From positions 1 to 60,237 of the forward strand of contig BLSF01000116.1 of the NCBI GenBank assembly GCA_012862575.1: a stretch of 60,237 bases of DNA, in the 5' to 3' direction. Under the pieces are notes generated by a model that saw nothing but the letters and a program-made list of their open reading frames with translations, searched no databases and was not told the origin of the DNA. The position numbers were made by a program, and so were the translations under genes. Of the stretch, positions 9,232 to 20,500 are shown piece by piece. Source of the DNA: Parietichytrium sp. I65-24A (Eukaryota; Sar; Bigyra; Thraustochytrida; Thraustochytriidae). Positions within the stretch are counted from its first letter, which is position 1, and each line of letters begins with the position of its first letter.

Positions 9232-9566
9232 CAAATGAGGCCCCGCATGCTAATCCCCCAGCAAGTGGAAACTATACGGTGAAGGCAGCGGTAGCTGCCT
9301 AGCGAATGCACGCTCAGTTCTACTGCTTTGCACGTCGCATTCTACGGAGAGAAATAGAGCTGCCGTAAGGCAGTTCTATCCGATCCCCCCGTTAGGCGAT
9401 TGAGTACGCCTGCCGAAGGCATGGCGCTACTCAAGAGACTATGCACAGATTAAGCCTGACTGGAAGGTCGCGAAGATGAACTCAACGAGTAAGCCTGCCG
9501 GAGGCAAGCGCAACTCTCAAGCACGAAGAAGACCGCCGAAGGCGGGCGCACTTTGGCTTGTGCAAG
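9232..9566 (+). repeat. Dispersed ~350-bp repeat, copy A
   Basis: It begins near AAATGAGGCC and runs through CTAATCCCCCAGCAAGTGG to GGCGGGCGCACTTTGGCTTG. Copy B (9844-10214) is in direct orientation and copy C (21105-21404) is inverted. Inside, units of the form GAGTAAGCCTGCCGGAGGCA recur and can form small GC-rich hairpins. No coding capacity is evident. Confidence 0.9.
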
Positions 9567-9843
9567 AGTGAAATAAACGTTGTCGCAACCATCAACCAAC
9601 CTACCGTCAGCCAAAATAAACCAACAGTACAGCAAGACCTGTAAAATGGAGAACAGGTCATTTTTTCGATACACTTGGTGACAAAGTATCCTGGGAGTAT
9701 TTATGTACCATCACCTAACCCAACTAAACAGCACAACAAGACCAGCAAAACGCAGGTAAATTATTTGACCAAAAATCTTCTCTCTTGTGGTGGTGAGGAA
9801 TAAAATTTACACTACTAGCTTTATTACTATTCTACCTTTAAAA

Positions 9844-10214
9844 AAATGAGACCACACACGCTAATCCCCCAGCAAGTGGAAACTGTACGGTGAAGGCAGC
9901 GGTAGCTGCCTAATCCCCCAGCACCTGGAAGCTGTACGGCGAATGCACGTTTCGCTCTACTGCTTTGCACGTCGCATTCTACAGAGAGGAATAGAGCTGC
10001 TGTAAGGCAGTTCTATCCGATCCTCCCGTTAGGCGATTGAGTAAGCCTGCCGAAGGCATGGCGCTACTCAAGAGCCTATGCACCGAGTAAGCCTGACTCT
10101 GGCAGGCGCAACTTGCGAAGATGAACTTTGAACGCAACGAGTAAGCCTGCTGGAGGCAGGCGCAACTCTCAAGCACGAAGAAGACCGCCGAAGGCGGGCG
10201 CACTTTGGCTTGAT
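9844..10214 (+). repeat. Dispersed ~350-bp repeat, copy B
   Basis: This is a second direct copy of the repeat, with a small internal duplication of the CTAATCCCCCAGCA block that is absent from copy A. The two copies are separated by about 280 bases of A/T-rich DNA without a gene. Confidence 0.9.
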
Positions 10215-10272
10215 TCGAATTGAAACTATTAAAACTAATAGAGTGGTGATAAAGAAATTCGAATCCTTTTTG

Positions 10273-12164
10273 TTAAGCGTAGTTTCGAAGTGACTGCTTT
10301 GGGCCATTGCCGTAAAGAAATTGCTGATTTCTTTCGCAAAAAGTGGCCGCGTCAGAAACGCAAAAGTACTCCAATGCGATCTTTTTGATCAATTCAGAAT
10401 CGCCAGAGGTGTAGATGTACACCCCGTTCAAGTCTCTTTTCCTCGGGGCCGGATCTACTTGACGCAACCGCATACCTACCATCTTGCTGGTTTCTGAGTT
10501 GACGCCTTGCCTAGGGATCTGGCCAGCGTCCGCAAGCTGCCGCAGCACGGATGAGATGGACAGGCGGTCCGGTATGGCAGGACCTGCGAGAGATGGATGT
10601 TGTTGTGGTTGTTGTGACTGTGGTTGTTGTTGTTGTTGTTGTTGTTGTCCGGACCCGGCGCCCAGAATGCTGGTTGGATTTCCATTCGGATCTCCACTAG
10701 GCACGCCATGGCCAGAGAACGCTGCCTGGTTATAGAAATTTACAGGGGCGCTGCTTGACTTCCACTGAACGTCACTGGCGCGGACAAAGCCCTGCTGGTC
10801 CTGGAAGGTGGGGCGCCATTGAGGGATCTTTCCAAACACATGCATGGCAACAAAGTCAATCAATCAGTAATCAAGCAAATCTCATTGTGCTTCTAAGCAC
10901 TTCAACTTACATGTGTTTGCCACGGGGCATTTGACCACCGTCCATCGCTCCCTTGCCATTGTTGCATGCGCGGCATGTGACCGGGATACATCTCATGAGA
11001 CCAGTGTGGCCCATGTTGAGGCGCTTCGTAGCGCGGGCCCTGTGACGGAGGCTGAGCACCGGTGTTGTACGCCGCGGGTGCAGAGCGATATGCGTTCTCC
11101 ATGGGCACCGCCGTCTTTTCGTGCGGTCTGAAAGGTGCGGCACATGTCTCTGGGATTTCCGGGGCTTTGCGCACCGGTTCCATGGACGCCGAAGGTTGGC
11201 TAATGGCGTTCTCCGACGATGTGTTGGGAGCATTTTCTTCTTCAGGAGCCTCCACACGAAGGTCTTTTATGTTGCTTAGCGTCCAGTGAAGCGCGTCAGG
11301 CAAGTTTTCCAGTATAAATGATGCATCCTTGAAAAGGCATTTTTGCTCGAGATGCGCCATGACCGTGTGGTCAACCGGCAGATGGGTGATATTCTTCCCG
11401 GATTCCGAATGTTTCATCATGCATCGCATGTGAAGGCTCCTCGAGAGGCGGGTGGAGATCGCGCCAAACTTTTCAAGGCCGTGGTTTGCAAGGAAACTGT
11501 CCACGGAGATGTGCATGCGCGATTGCGCCTCCTTCCGAATATCAGTGAAGGCGATGCGTTTGAACTGAGGCGCGAGGTCTTTCAGCTCGCTGATTTCTTC
11601 CAGCCAGGACGAGTGAAAAGCTCTTCGAAGCATGTCGAAGGTGACTTCGTATGGAAACTTCATGATGATGTCGGCTATGCATACCAGTAGCATATGAAGC
11701 CAGATCTCGCTAGGACCGTTGCGATCTTCATCACTGATTGCCCTCGTGTACATCTCGCTTCCCAGCCGAATAAGCCGACGATACTCGACGCTCAAAAGGG
11801 TTCTGGCCACTCGGTCACCGAACGGGACTTCATGCCTGCCAGTGCTATGACTTGGCGCTGAATTCTCAACCGGTTGCGGCGCTCCATCGTCGCTATGTTG
11901 AGCTTGCACCGGTTGACTCGGCATCGACGCATCACCTGACTCCGCGGGTGGTGCCTGAGCGTCATCAGTGGCCCTTCCGTCACACGCTTCCGAATGGGTC
12001 GAAAATAAGGCTCCCGGGCATCCAAAGACGGTTTTCAGAGCATTCTTCGCGATAGGACCAATTACACTCTCCTTCAAGAGTTTCCCAACGTTCTCCTCAT
12101 CCAGCGCGCTCAACGACAGTGTGGAGTACAACTCCATCAACGGGGTGTTGTTTTCGGGAGGCAT
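10273..12164 (-). CDS. Spliced hypothetical protein with Gln-rich tract, about 593 aa
   Basis: Two minus-strand exons are proposed: 12164-10911 and 10800-10273. Exon 1 ends at a consensus donor (CAT|GTAAGT, phase 0), and the acceptor CCTTCCAG at 10801 restores the frame of the second part. A nearer acceptor (GGAAAG, exon from 10827) is also in phase and would add nine residues. Exon 1 holds an acidic helical region and a Pro/Gln/Met-rich end. Exon 2 has a Gln run (about QQQQQQQQ) and a compact C-terminal segment with GVYIYTSGDSELIKK. No family is recognised; a regulatory or scaffold role is only a guess. The ATG at 12164 is the first in the frame. Confidence 0.65.
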
Positions 12165-12729
12165 TGCGGCACTCTTTCAGTTCAAGTTCAATTCGTCGCA
12201 CTACTACTCTTCGTGCTACACTTCGTGCTACACTTCGTGCTATTCTATGTTATGCCTCAAACGAGGATCGCCAACGCGGTGTTCTGGGTCTGTCTGTTTG
12301 CAAGGTGTATCTCTGTTTCAGAAGTATTTTCAGCTTTCATTCTGCGGGAAATTTGAAGAAATTCTTTTGCAAGTCATTCATGAGATACTATAGCGCATGT
12401 TAATAGATTGCATAGCTTGAGCTATGGTCATGACAAAATTGCAGGTTTGAAAACTTCCAAACCGGGACTCCTATACATTCTCTATTACTTATTATGTTTT
12501 TCTATATAGTCTAAACTTCTAGAATGGTATAGAATGGCTTTTCACAGGCGCAATAATTCATTTAGTAGTAGCATGTACTAGTTTTGCTCATTCGGATTTT
12601 GTATTTTCTTGTAGACAGACCGACATCTTGAGTCTTAGGTTCTTGGGGTCTCCGGGTCTACTGGCGGCTCTACAGACCCGAAATTGCACCAAGCCGCAAA
12701 GCAAGAAAAAGCAAACAAGCAAACCCAAC
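12165..12729. promoter_or_regulatory. Divergent intergenic region upstream of the clamp gene
   Basis: About 565 bases separate the minus-strand gene at 12164 from the clamp gene. A 12-base unit (CTTCGTGCTACA) is repeated three times at about 12208-12243, and the remainder is A/T-rich. Promoters for both genes should lie here, but no specific motif is recognised. Confidence 0.5.
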
Positions 12730-13632
12730 ATGAATACAAAGAACAAACCTTCTTCGCTGGTCGCCCGGTGTTGTATGTTCGATGCATGTGCTTTCAAAGC
12801 TGTGTTTGCGGCGCTTGCCGAGAATGTCCCCGTAGCTGTGATTCATTTCACCAAGACGGGTCTACTCGTCAATGAGAACGTCGCCGCGCGCATTCTTATC
12901 AATGCCTCGTTTCCAGCGAAACACTTCATATCGTACGACATGTTTGAGTCATGCGAGGAGGCCACGCTTCCTGTCAGGGTATCGACGATCGAAATGAATA
13001 ACTCCATCTCCAACGCGTCGATGAAGGGGATGGGTGACGCTTCTCTGACAGTCGAACTGCATTTGAACGCCGCGCTAACTCGACACAATCGGCACAAGTC
13101 CTACATCAAGATGGGCTTCGTGAACCAGAGTGACAACGCTGCGGCCGGTCAGCCTGTGTACAACTCTGAAGTGTCCGTTCCCGTGGACGCGGACCTGGAG
13201 AAGATTCCCGAGATCTTCACGTTAGACACGGCGCCGCTGGAACACATGGTCGTGATTAGCGGAATGGAACTGACCAGAACTGTTTCAAGTCTGTTTGACT
13301 GCCTCTCAGTATTCGAGGAGAAACCCGCTTTCCAAATGTCAGTTTGTGATGCTGGGATTGTCATGTCTCGGTCTGTGCAAGGCATGTTCCGCGCGCGCTT
13401 CACGCTCGCTGCCAGACAGACACCCGGCGGCTCTATCGATACCGAAAGCGGGGCCGAGAGTGGCGTGCTCCTGAGAGTCGAGAACTTTCTAAAGTTGCGT
13501 AAACTATTCACCGCGCACAATGGCCAGGCCGTGCGCGTGGGGCTCCGCCCAGAATTCCCGTGCATCATCGAAACTGAGATAGGGGACGTTGAAATAAGGG
13601 CTGTAATATTGCACATAACGGAGACACTTTGA
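12730..13632 (+). CDS. PCNA-like DNA sliding clamp
   Basis: This 300-residue protein would form the ring that holds the replicative polymerase on DNA. The start (from about residue 18) has the PCNA pattern of a helix (FKAVFAALAENV) followed by strands that carry residues such as HFTKTGLLVNENVAARILIN. The end has VENFLKLRKLFTAHNGQAVR and a final set of strands matching the last beta-alpha-beta unit of PCNA. Length is somewhat above cellular PCNA (about 260), as in viral clamps. The frame is open from a TTG at 12628, but the first ATG is at 12730. No PIP-box partner can be seen from the sequence. Confidence 0.7.
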   Translation: MNTKNKPSSLVARCCMFDACAFKAVFAALAENVPVAVIHFTKTGLLVNENVAARILINASFPAKHFISYDMFESCEEATLPVRVSTIEMNNSISNASMKGMGDASLTVELHLNAALTRHNRHKSYIKMGFVNQSDNAAAGQPVYNSEVSVPVDADLEKIPEIFTLDTAPLEHMVVISGMELTRTVSSLFDCLSVFEEKPAFQMSVCDAGIVMSRSVQGMFRARFTLAARQTPGGSIDTESGAESGVLLRVENFLKLRKLFTAHNGQAVRVGLRPEFPCIIETEIGDVEIRAVILHITETL

Positions 13633-13683
13633 CTTGGACACTTGGACTCTTTTTAAAAACACTTGAATCTAAGAATTTACATT

Positions 13684-13755
13684 TTTTTTTGAATTTTTGA
13701 ATTTTTGAATTTTTGAATTTGGAATTCTATGATGTTTGAATTTGGAATTTGGAAT
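13684..13755. repeat. Short tandem repeat GAATTTTT
   Basis: Units of GAATTTTT and TTTGGAATT recur in the A/T-rich gap between the convergent clamp gene and the acidic protein gene. Confidence 0.85.
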
Positions 13756-13810
13756 GATTGTAAAATCTGAAAAGTTTGAAAAGCTTCAATATAGAATCGG
13801 AAAACCAACT

Positions 13811-14458
13811 TCACACACGTCTACGCTTATTTCTCTTGCGGTCTGCAACGTCATCGCTTTCGCCTTTGTTGAGAATCTCAACCGAACCGCTGGAGCCAGT
13901 GTTGCCGCGGCCCGGTGTGAACTCAGACTCATCGAAATCCTCTAGGGACTCATCCGTGTTTTGAGAGTTGTTTTCGCTTTCGCTTTCGCTTTCGCTTTCG
14001 ATTTCGCTTTCAACGTCATTTTCACTCTCACTTAGGTCCTGGCCATCACTTTCGCTCTCGACCTCGCTCTCGACCTCGCTCTCAACCTCGCTCTCAACCT
14101 CGCTCTCATCGCTCTCGCGGAATTCACTCTCATCGTCACTCCCTTCTGGAATGACATCAATCTCTACAAATCCATCTGTGTAGTCATACTCATCTTCATT
14201 TTCGCCTTCATTTTCGCCTTCATTTTCGCCAACATCTTCGCCTTCGACGCAAGATGATACATCGCTGTCCGAGTCATCGCTTGTGTTGATGCTGGCGTCT
14301 GAATAGTCGCCAAAAGGATCTTCCAGATCACGAAGGTCTTCGCTGGTCACACTAAAGTCATCGGTTAGCTCACCGTCAACATCTGGCACGTAGCGATTGA
14401 CCGGCTTGCGCGTACGCAATGGATTCCGGCGCGATGTTGTGCAGCTCTCAGTGGACAT
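13811..14458 (-). CDS. Highly acidic Ser/Glu-repeat protein, 215 aa
   Basis: The N-terminus (MSTESCTTSRRNPLRTRKP) is basic. The rest is dominated by Asp, Glu and Ser, with repeats of GENE, SEVE and SESE, and it ends with a basic KRNKRRRV tail that could act as a nuclear localisation signal. Such proteins are intrinsically disordered and may mimic nucleic acid or bind histones or basic virion proteins, but no family is recognised. The ATG at 14458 is clear. Confidence 0.65.
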   Translation of the reverse strand: MSTESCTTSRRNPLRTRKPVNRYVPDVDGELTDDFSVTSEDLRDLEDPFGDYSDASINTSDDSDSDVSSCVEGEDVGENEGENEGENEDEYDYTDGFVEIDVIPEGSDDESEFRESDESEVESEVESEVESEVESESDGQDLSESENDVESEIESESESESENNSQNTDESLEDFDESEFTPGRGNTGSSGSVEILNKGESDDVADRKRNKRRRV

Positions 14459-14687
14459 CTCGCTGGATTGGAGTTTGGGATCTGCAGGTGGATAGATGGG
14501 GAGACGGAGAGACGGATACGTAACCTATAGCACTTCCAGACTCGGGTTCAATTGCTGTGAAGTAATTGATAATTTACACGCGCTCTCCCACCGCACGGTA
14601 AACACAAGAGAAAAAAAGTCCCATGAAGAAGTATTTAAATTTAGAAACTCAAAATAACATATTTGGCTTCTTAATAAAAAGGAGACT

Positions 14688-15197
14688 TCACGCCACGATT
14701 CCCTTCTCAATCATTAAATCATCCATGGCTTTGAAGACATGACTTCTCTCAAGTTGTGTCAACTCGTGTCCTTTGGCTCGATAGGGGTACAGCCGAATGT
14801 AATTGAGCACCCTTTCATATAGATCTGTTAATTGTTTGTCCTTTTCTTCATGGTCTTGTTCCTTGAGTAATTTAGCCAGGGGTCTTTTGACATTGAAGGA
14901 TCTTAGGAAATGATTGCGAGCATCCTCGTAAATGGTTTTCAGCCCATTTTCTTCCTCACTTGTGGCGATTTCAGAGTTTGCATTCGCACTTATTCTATTG
15001 AATCTTGATGCTCTGGAGAATTTGTAGATCGAAGACAAGAGAAGAACGATACCCGCACCGACAAAAGTTGCTATCAGAATCCAGTCAAGTGTAGAACTAC
15101 TCTGGCGACTCAAGCTCCAGTTCAAGATCAGAATCAATGTCAAAATCGCAGCAAGTAGACCAAGTATGAAGAACGCAACTTTTCCAGAGTGCTTCAT
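14688..15197 (-). CDS. Small two-helix membrane protein, 169 aa
   Basis: Two hydrophobic helices (about residues 7-27 and 38-58) are followed by a conserved SRASRFNRISANANS segment and a charged helical tail. A truncated duplicate with the same segment lies at 52122-52379, and about 55 bases are nearly identical at the DNA level. This shows a duplicated viral gene family. Function is unknown; a virion membrane role is plausible. Confidence 0.65.
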   Translation of the reverse strand: MKHSGKVAFFILGLLAAILTLILILNWSLSRQSSSTLDWILIATFVGAGIVLLLSSIYKFSRASRFNRISANANSEIATSEEENGLKTIYEDARNHFLRSFNVKRPLAKLLKEQDHEEKDKQLTDLYERVLNYIRLYPYRAKGHELTQLERSHVFKAMDDLMIEKGIVA

Positions 15198-15512
15198 CTT
15201 TTTCTTTTTTTTTCAGCGGTCCTGGTTCTTCTGATTCCGACTTCCTAGACCCCTGCATAGAGGTTTGACAGAGACTTTTTTTTCCAGACACGAGTCTAAT
15301 TATTCATAAGTCTTTGTTAGATTGTCATAGTATAAGCGGTATATGGAGGGGACTGGTAGAGTTTTTAGTACTGTTTGGCCCTTTCGAGGATGTGCAATTT
15401 CATTGATGAACAATTCACTTTCGCGCAATTTTGATCGGTTCGGGCTCACTTTCTCTCCAGCTGAGTAACACGGGTGTATACTATACATTTGCATTGACAA
15501 ACCAGAAGGTGG
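15198..15512. promoter_or_regulatory. Divergent promoter region
   Basis: This 315-base gap separates the divergent genes at 15197 (minus) and 15513/15594 (plus). It has T-rich runs and no recognised motif. Confidence 0.4.
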
Positions 15513-16271
15513 ATGCAGACCCCAAACCCAAAAGCACAATCCAGATCAAAGATCAAAAATCGAAGCAAACACTTACCAACGTTTGAGCCAAACATGCACT
15601 CCACCAGCTCCGTGTCGAATGACCTGAACCCCGTTCGCGAGGTGTTTGACAACATCACGGACAAGGCCAAGCGCGTTATCCACATTTGCGACGACGACCC
15701 CAGCTTCGGCTCACATGCCATCGATACGTACGGGAAACTGGGCACGGCTCTTTCGCGCAAGCTGGACACTGTCATGGCCACAATCGAGGTGATGGATCTG
15801 GACATGGTTGAGCACGCCATCAGCAGTGATCACTTCGCCAAGTACTCGCGCCAATGCGATTCCATCTTTCGTTTCGCTCTTGCATACCTCAGAAAACCAG
15901 ACTCTGATGTTCCGCTCAAACTCGTCGCAATACTTGCTGGATACGATGTACGCCTCAAAGACTACTTCAAGACTGCTGTGGAGAAGGATGGGGCTGAGGG
16001 GATCGACTTCAAAGCTCTTGGACGTGGTGATATTTGCCCACCCGCATGCGATCCTGGTAATGTACACCTTTCATATGAACTACCGTGCACCTCGATTACA
16101 TTCGAGTGGTGGCCGAATGATTCAAGCGGCTCGAACAAATTCGTCTTTGTTTCGGGACGCTTTGCTCAATCGCTGATCGCAAGCTCCCATAAACCGATTG
16201 GCCGCGAGTACATCGACTTCTTGTTGGATGTGTACAACGTGATGATTCGGTGTGATAGCCGCTTTCAATGA
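15513..16271 (+). CDS. Hypothetical protein, 225-252 aa
   Basis: Unrecognised soluble protein. Two ATGs are possible: 15513, which adds a basic 27-residue leader, and 15594 (MHSTSSVSND), where a compact domain seems to begin. The body is balanced in charge, with segments DKAKRVIHICDDDPSFG and FRFALAYLRKP and a beta-rich C-terminal half (SITFEWWPND, NKFVFVSGRF). No catalytic motif or membrane helix is seen. It may be a structural or DNA-associated protein; this is not supported by a family match. Confidence 0.6.
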   Translation: MQTPNPKAQSRSKIKNRSKHLPTFEPNMHSTSSVSNDLNPVREVFDNITDKAKRVIHICDDDPSFGSHAIDTYGKLGTALSRKLDTVMATIEVMDLDMVEHAISSDHFAKYSRQCDSIFRFALAYLRKPDSDVPLKLVAILAGYDVRLKDYFKTAVEKDGAEGIDFKALGRGDICPPACDPGNVHLSYELPCTSITFEWWPNDSSGSNKFVFVSGRFAQSLIASSHKPIGREYIDFLLDVYNVMIRCDSRFQ

Positions 16272-16458
16272 CCGTAGTGCCCCGATTACTCGGCTTGCAA
16301 TTTTTTTAACCCCATTTTAGAAAAACTTAAAGTGCAAACTCGGACTCTACTCCAACATCATTTAGCTCCAGGGCGCAAAGTGCATCTCTTCGTTCTCAAG
16401 AATTTTATGGCAAACCACTGTGACGTGCGATAATTAATGAAAAGAGACGCCTGTTAAA

Positions 16459-17403
16459 ATGGTGAGAATCTTTCTTGATAGTAACCATGCAATCAACTAC
16501 GCTGAGAAGCATGTCACGCATGCCGGAGTGGAACGAACGGAAATTAGCCTAAAGTTCAAAACCTCTGGCGCGCAAAGCCTCACAACGCCGATACGAAACG
16601 CGATTGGCGCGCGCCTTGTCACGCATTCCCTCCCGGTGTCGCTCCGGCGCAGGGGCAGCGGGGGCAACGGCACCATCGACATCAAGGTGCTCCGCTCACT
16701 GGGGGAGAACCAAGGTTTGGACATCATGGACGAATGCTCGCTTGAAGTTCCAAATGCCATTCCCTTGAACGAGTCTGCGAGTGCCCGGGAGTTTCTTAAG
16801 GTGTACGAGGAAGCGATGAACGCGCGTGTTGCCGCCCATCATATCGCATTGCGGTTTGACTTGATAGACACGAGCCAATGTGTCTCGATGGAGCGCACCG
16901 ACGACCGTGAGGACATCACGGTCCGTATATGCAATGCTACTGGGCCCACTCGCTTGACCACGTCTGCGTTCCCATGTCTCGGAATGCGCCAAGGCGTGGA
17001 CGTGGACCTGAAGGCAGCTTCCAGGTACGTCTCGCCGACACCAATCAATCCGTGCGCCTTTACCAAATTTGTCACCTTGAAAATCGCAGAGCTGCCAAAC
17101 TTCATTGAGCACATCTCCCTGTCGGAGAGAAGGTTCCACGTCCCGTCGCTGATGCACCACGGAACGGTGTACGGGAAGACCGGAGGGGAAGTTTCCACTG
17201 AGTCGGCCATTCGGTCCAACGTCTTGCCCTTCGCATCGATCGATAACCGTACGCCCTATCGGACCAGCTGGCTCTCAAGTAGCTCATGCGATGCGCGCAA
17301 GACACTGGAGGAAATCACGCTTTTGCTGCGTGTACCACTGCTTATGGAAGCGCGAGGCCGTCTGCGTTTCGGCTTCGTCCTTGACATACTGGAGCTCGCA
17401 TGA
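16459..17403 (+). CDS. Hypothetical protein, 314 aa
   Basis: Unrecognised. The ATG at 16459 opens a protein with many beta-type segments (EISLKFKTSG, DITVRICNATG, FVTLKIAELP) and no membrane helix or metal motif. The beta-rich pattern would suit a minor capsid or other structural protein, but this is inference. A 13-base tandem repeat starts at the last codons and carries the stop codon. Confidence 0.6.
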   Translation: MVRIFLDSNHAINYAEKHVTHAGVERTEISLKFKTSGAQSLTTPIRNAIGARLVTHSLPVSLRRRGSGGNGTIDIKVLRSLGENQGLDIMDECSLEVPNAIPLNESASAREFLKVYEEAMNARVAAHHIALRFDLIDTSQCVSMERTDDREDITVRICNATGPTRLTTSAFPCLGMRQGVDVDLKAASRYVSPTPINPCAFTKFVTLKIAELPNFIEHISLSERRFHVPSLMHHGTVYGKTGGEVSTESAIRSNVLPFASIDNRTPYRTSWLSSSSCDARKTLEEITLLLRVPLLMEARGRLRFGFVLDILELA

Positions 17404-17460
17404 GCCTCTCGCATGAGCCTCTCGCATGAGCCTCTCGCACGAGCCTCTCGCACGAGCCTG
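17397..17460. repeat. 13-bp tandem repeat at a stop codon
   Basis: Five units of GCATGAGCCTCTC (later units GCACGAGCCTCTC) begin in the last codon of the 16459 gene and include its stop. Confidence 0.9.
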
Positions 17461-17527
17461 AGAAGTACCATATTTTTTCTCGCCCAGACTAATCAAATAT
17501 TGTCATATTGTCATACACTCAGCAGCG

Positions 17528-20500
17528 ATGGAGAAACTGACTGCGCTCTTCAGATCTGAAGATGAACACGACGAACAAGTTGAACAAGTTGCCGAGATCC
17601 CCATTGCGCAAGACACTGTGCATGTACCTGTGCTTGCATTCGCGGGCGTGCTCGCCGCATCGGCTCTCGCCTCAAGCCGCATAGATAGTGTCGCGCTGTC
17701 ATCGGTCCTCGGCGACATGGCCACGTGGCCAAGTGTCGGACTCCGCAAACGACTCAGCGGCCCTCTGCACGGATCGAAGCGCACGTTCGTGGAGAAGTCC
17801 GAGGGGCTGTTCAACTTGCCCGCCGTGGTCGCCGAGCAAAGCCTTCGATACATGCCGATGATGCCGAAACGCGCCGGACACGAGGGGTCGCCAGCTGTTA
17901 TCGGGGAGATGGAGTCATTTGCGCTCGATGTCTGTAGGGAAGAGCGATATGCGGATTTCCTGAGACTTCTGCGACACTTGCGCACTCAGACTTGGGTGAC
18001 GTTTCACGCCACGACATCCAAAGACGGGGGATCAGGAGCCAGGGTGGAATACATCTACACATTCGAGTTTCCCGCGCGAACGTCATGGTCGGCGCCGACT
18101 AAACGCGTCCAAAGGCTGTGTTTCTGCATGCAAGGATACGCGCAGGCGACCGGCGCTCTTGTATCGGACGGTGTGATTACCTCAATAAACGTTCGCTGCT
18201 CCAGGGATGTGCTTTTCGCATTCTTGGCGTCCGCAAAGTCGGCGCGCGACGATGTAATGAACCGTGCGCACCCAGATGCCACTCGTTCGGAGGCCATCTC
18301 GGAGGCCATCTCGGAGACTGTCACGGACGCTGATCTCAATCAACTCCGATATGCGACACAAGTGTCCAAGAGCAAGACCGGCGGCCCTGACTCTGGTCCT
18401 CGTTCTGGCGAGGACGTCGATGAAAGCAAGAGCTCGTCGATTCACAAGGGCCACGAGAAGGACGAGAGCACATCCGAGGACATGTTCTACCTCGAATGCG
18501 AATGTGCAGTTCTTGAGACTCACCGCCACTTGGCGAGCCAGGCGTACGACCATCCCGCCATCGACACGCTGGGTCTCCAGTTCGGGCCAGAGTTTGCGTT
18601 CTCATGCACAGTTGGCACTTCCGAACCCATGAGACTGGACGGCTTGGAAATTGCCGTTGCCGAAATCGTCAACAAACCGAATGAGAGCGAAGGTGCATTG
18701 AGTGCTGCGATCTTGGGTGTCACATGGACACCTTCGAACTCGAATGTGGTGTATCGGCGACACGTTTCGATGTTGAACGGGCCAAGCAACGGCGTGTCCA
18801 GATGCCTAACACTCGCAAAGCTCGTCAGCGGAAGTGGAAGTGTCTGGCACGACTTGTCAGGTACCTCAAGCGTGCTCAACCCGAGCGAGCCACAAACGAC
18901 CGCACTACCAATTGTTGTGAGATTCACAGAGCCTGGCCCCACTGGTCCCGCCGGTCCCGCCGGCCCAGCCGGTCCCACTGCCTCGGGCCGTGCGCACAAG
19001 GTGACTTATCGAAAGGTCAGACGCCTACTCGTCACCTTCTCGCATGCCAATAGGGCTGATCGTGGAGGAGAGTCTAGCGAGAACTCGAGCGTCATGAATG
19101 CACCGGAAATGCTCCAACTACTCTTCCCGAGGCATGTTTCGAGACTCTCACTACTGCTCGAGGACGGGACGCAGCTAGATCAGGCTACCACGGACGGGCT
19201 AAAGTGGCAATGGCGAGGGCTAAGTGATGGGCACCCGTACCTCTCGAGCTCCTTGACCAGCGATGGCAAGCTTGAAATGAGCCCAGACGGTCTGAGCACG
19301 TTCATCAACCCGCTGACTCGGATTGATTTGCTCGTGCTTGACCGCTCACCAGAACTCAACATGCCGCTCGAATCGCGCAAAGCAGGCGTCGCCATCATGA
19401 GAGAGTCCGTGCCAGACTACTGGGTCAAAAAGAGGAATCCTGCGGATGGACCGGCGGGCGCGTCTACGGACTCCAATGCGAAAACTAGGTACATGGGCCC
19501 ATCACTCGCGTCCGTTCGAGACATCTTGGCACGCTCACAACGCAATGGGCGCTTCTCAGCTTTGGCAGTTTCGCCAGGCGAGTCATCAACGGCCGATGCG
19601 GATTCTACAAGGGACTCCGCGACTACCGATAAGGTGGCGCTCTCGCAAGTTGAAGCGTTGCTCGCAGCGCTCTACGACTCCCTCTCCGGGGACTTTCTTG
19701 GCATCTTGCTCTCTTACATCAAGAGCCATCACGCCTCGGTTGCGGCGATCGCTATTGCGTTGACCATTGTGTGTGTTGCGTGTCTTCTGATCCCGCGCGA
19801 GGCTCGTGGAATGGCTATCATGTTGTGTAGGATATCATTCATCATCGGCGTCCTTGCCGTCTTCCTCATTTTCGCAGACGTGTACATCGACCGCGTCCTG
19901 CGTCTGGGCATCTGGTCAATCGAAGGAACGGCCGCGATGGACAACTGGAAATCCTTCCAGGACTGGTTGCAATGGTGTTCTGGTGTTGCGGTCAGCACTG
20001 CGGCAGCTCTTTGTGGAATGGCATGGTCCATCGACCCAGAAGGCGATGCAACACCGGTCGCACTTATGATCGGTATTCAGCTGCTGGTCCATTCTTTCCA
20101 AGAAGCGTATAGAGCTGAGGCATCGTCCGCCCAGAGTGCCGCTGATATCGAGAGCGCGACGATGTTCTCGCAGCTTTCATCCGTCGCGCTCGCAGGGACG
20201 AGTGCGAGCTTGGCTATGATGGCATGGAAGCTCTACACTTCCAGAACGCACGTGCTCATCCCGAAAGTCCAGTCAGTGCATTCGATACCATCGGGGACCG
20301 AATCCCGTGTCCATGAGCACCGCCCAGACTTGATCATCATGTCCATTATCGCATGTTACGTAATAATCAGCTCCATCGCGACGTTTGACACGGACACTAC
20401 GGGGACGGGGACGGGGACCGAGACGGATGCTCTGGAACACGTGCGCAGCCCCGTACAACGTTTGATCGACGCTGGGCGGTACATTGCTCAGAAATTTAGA

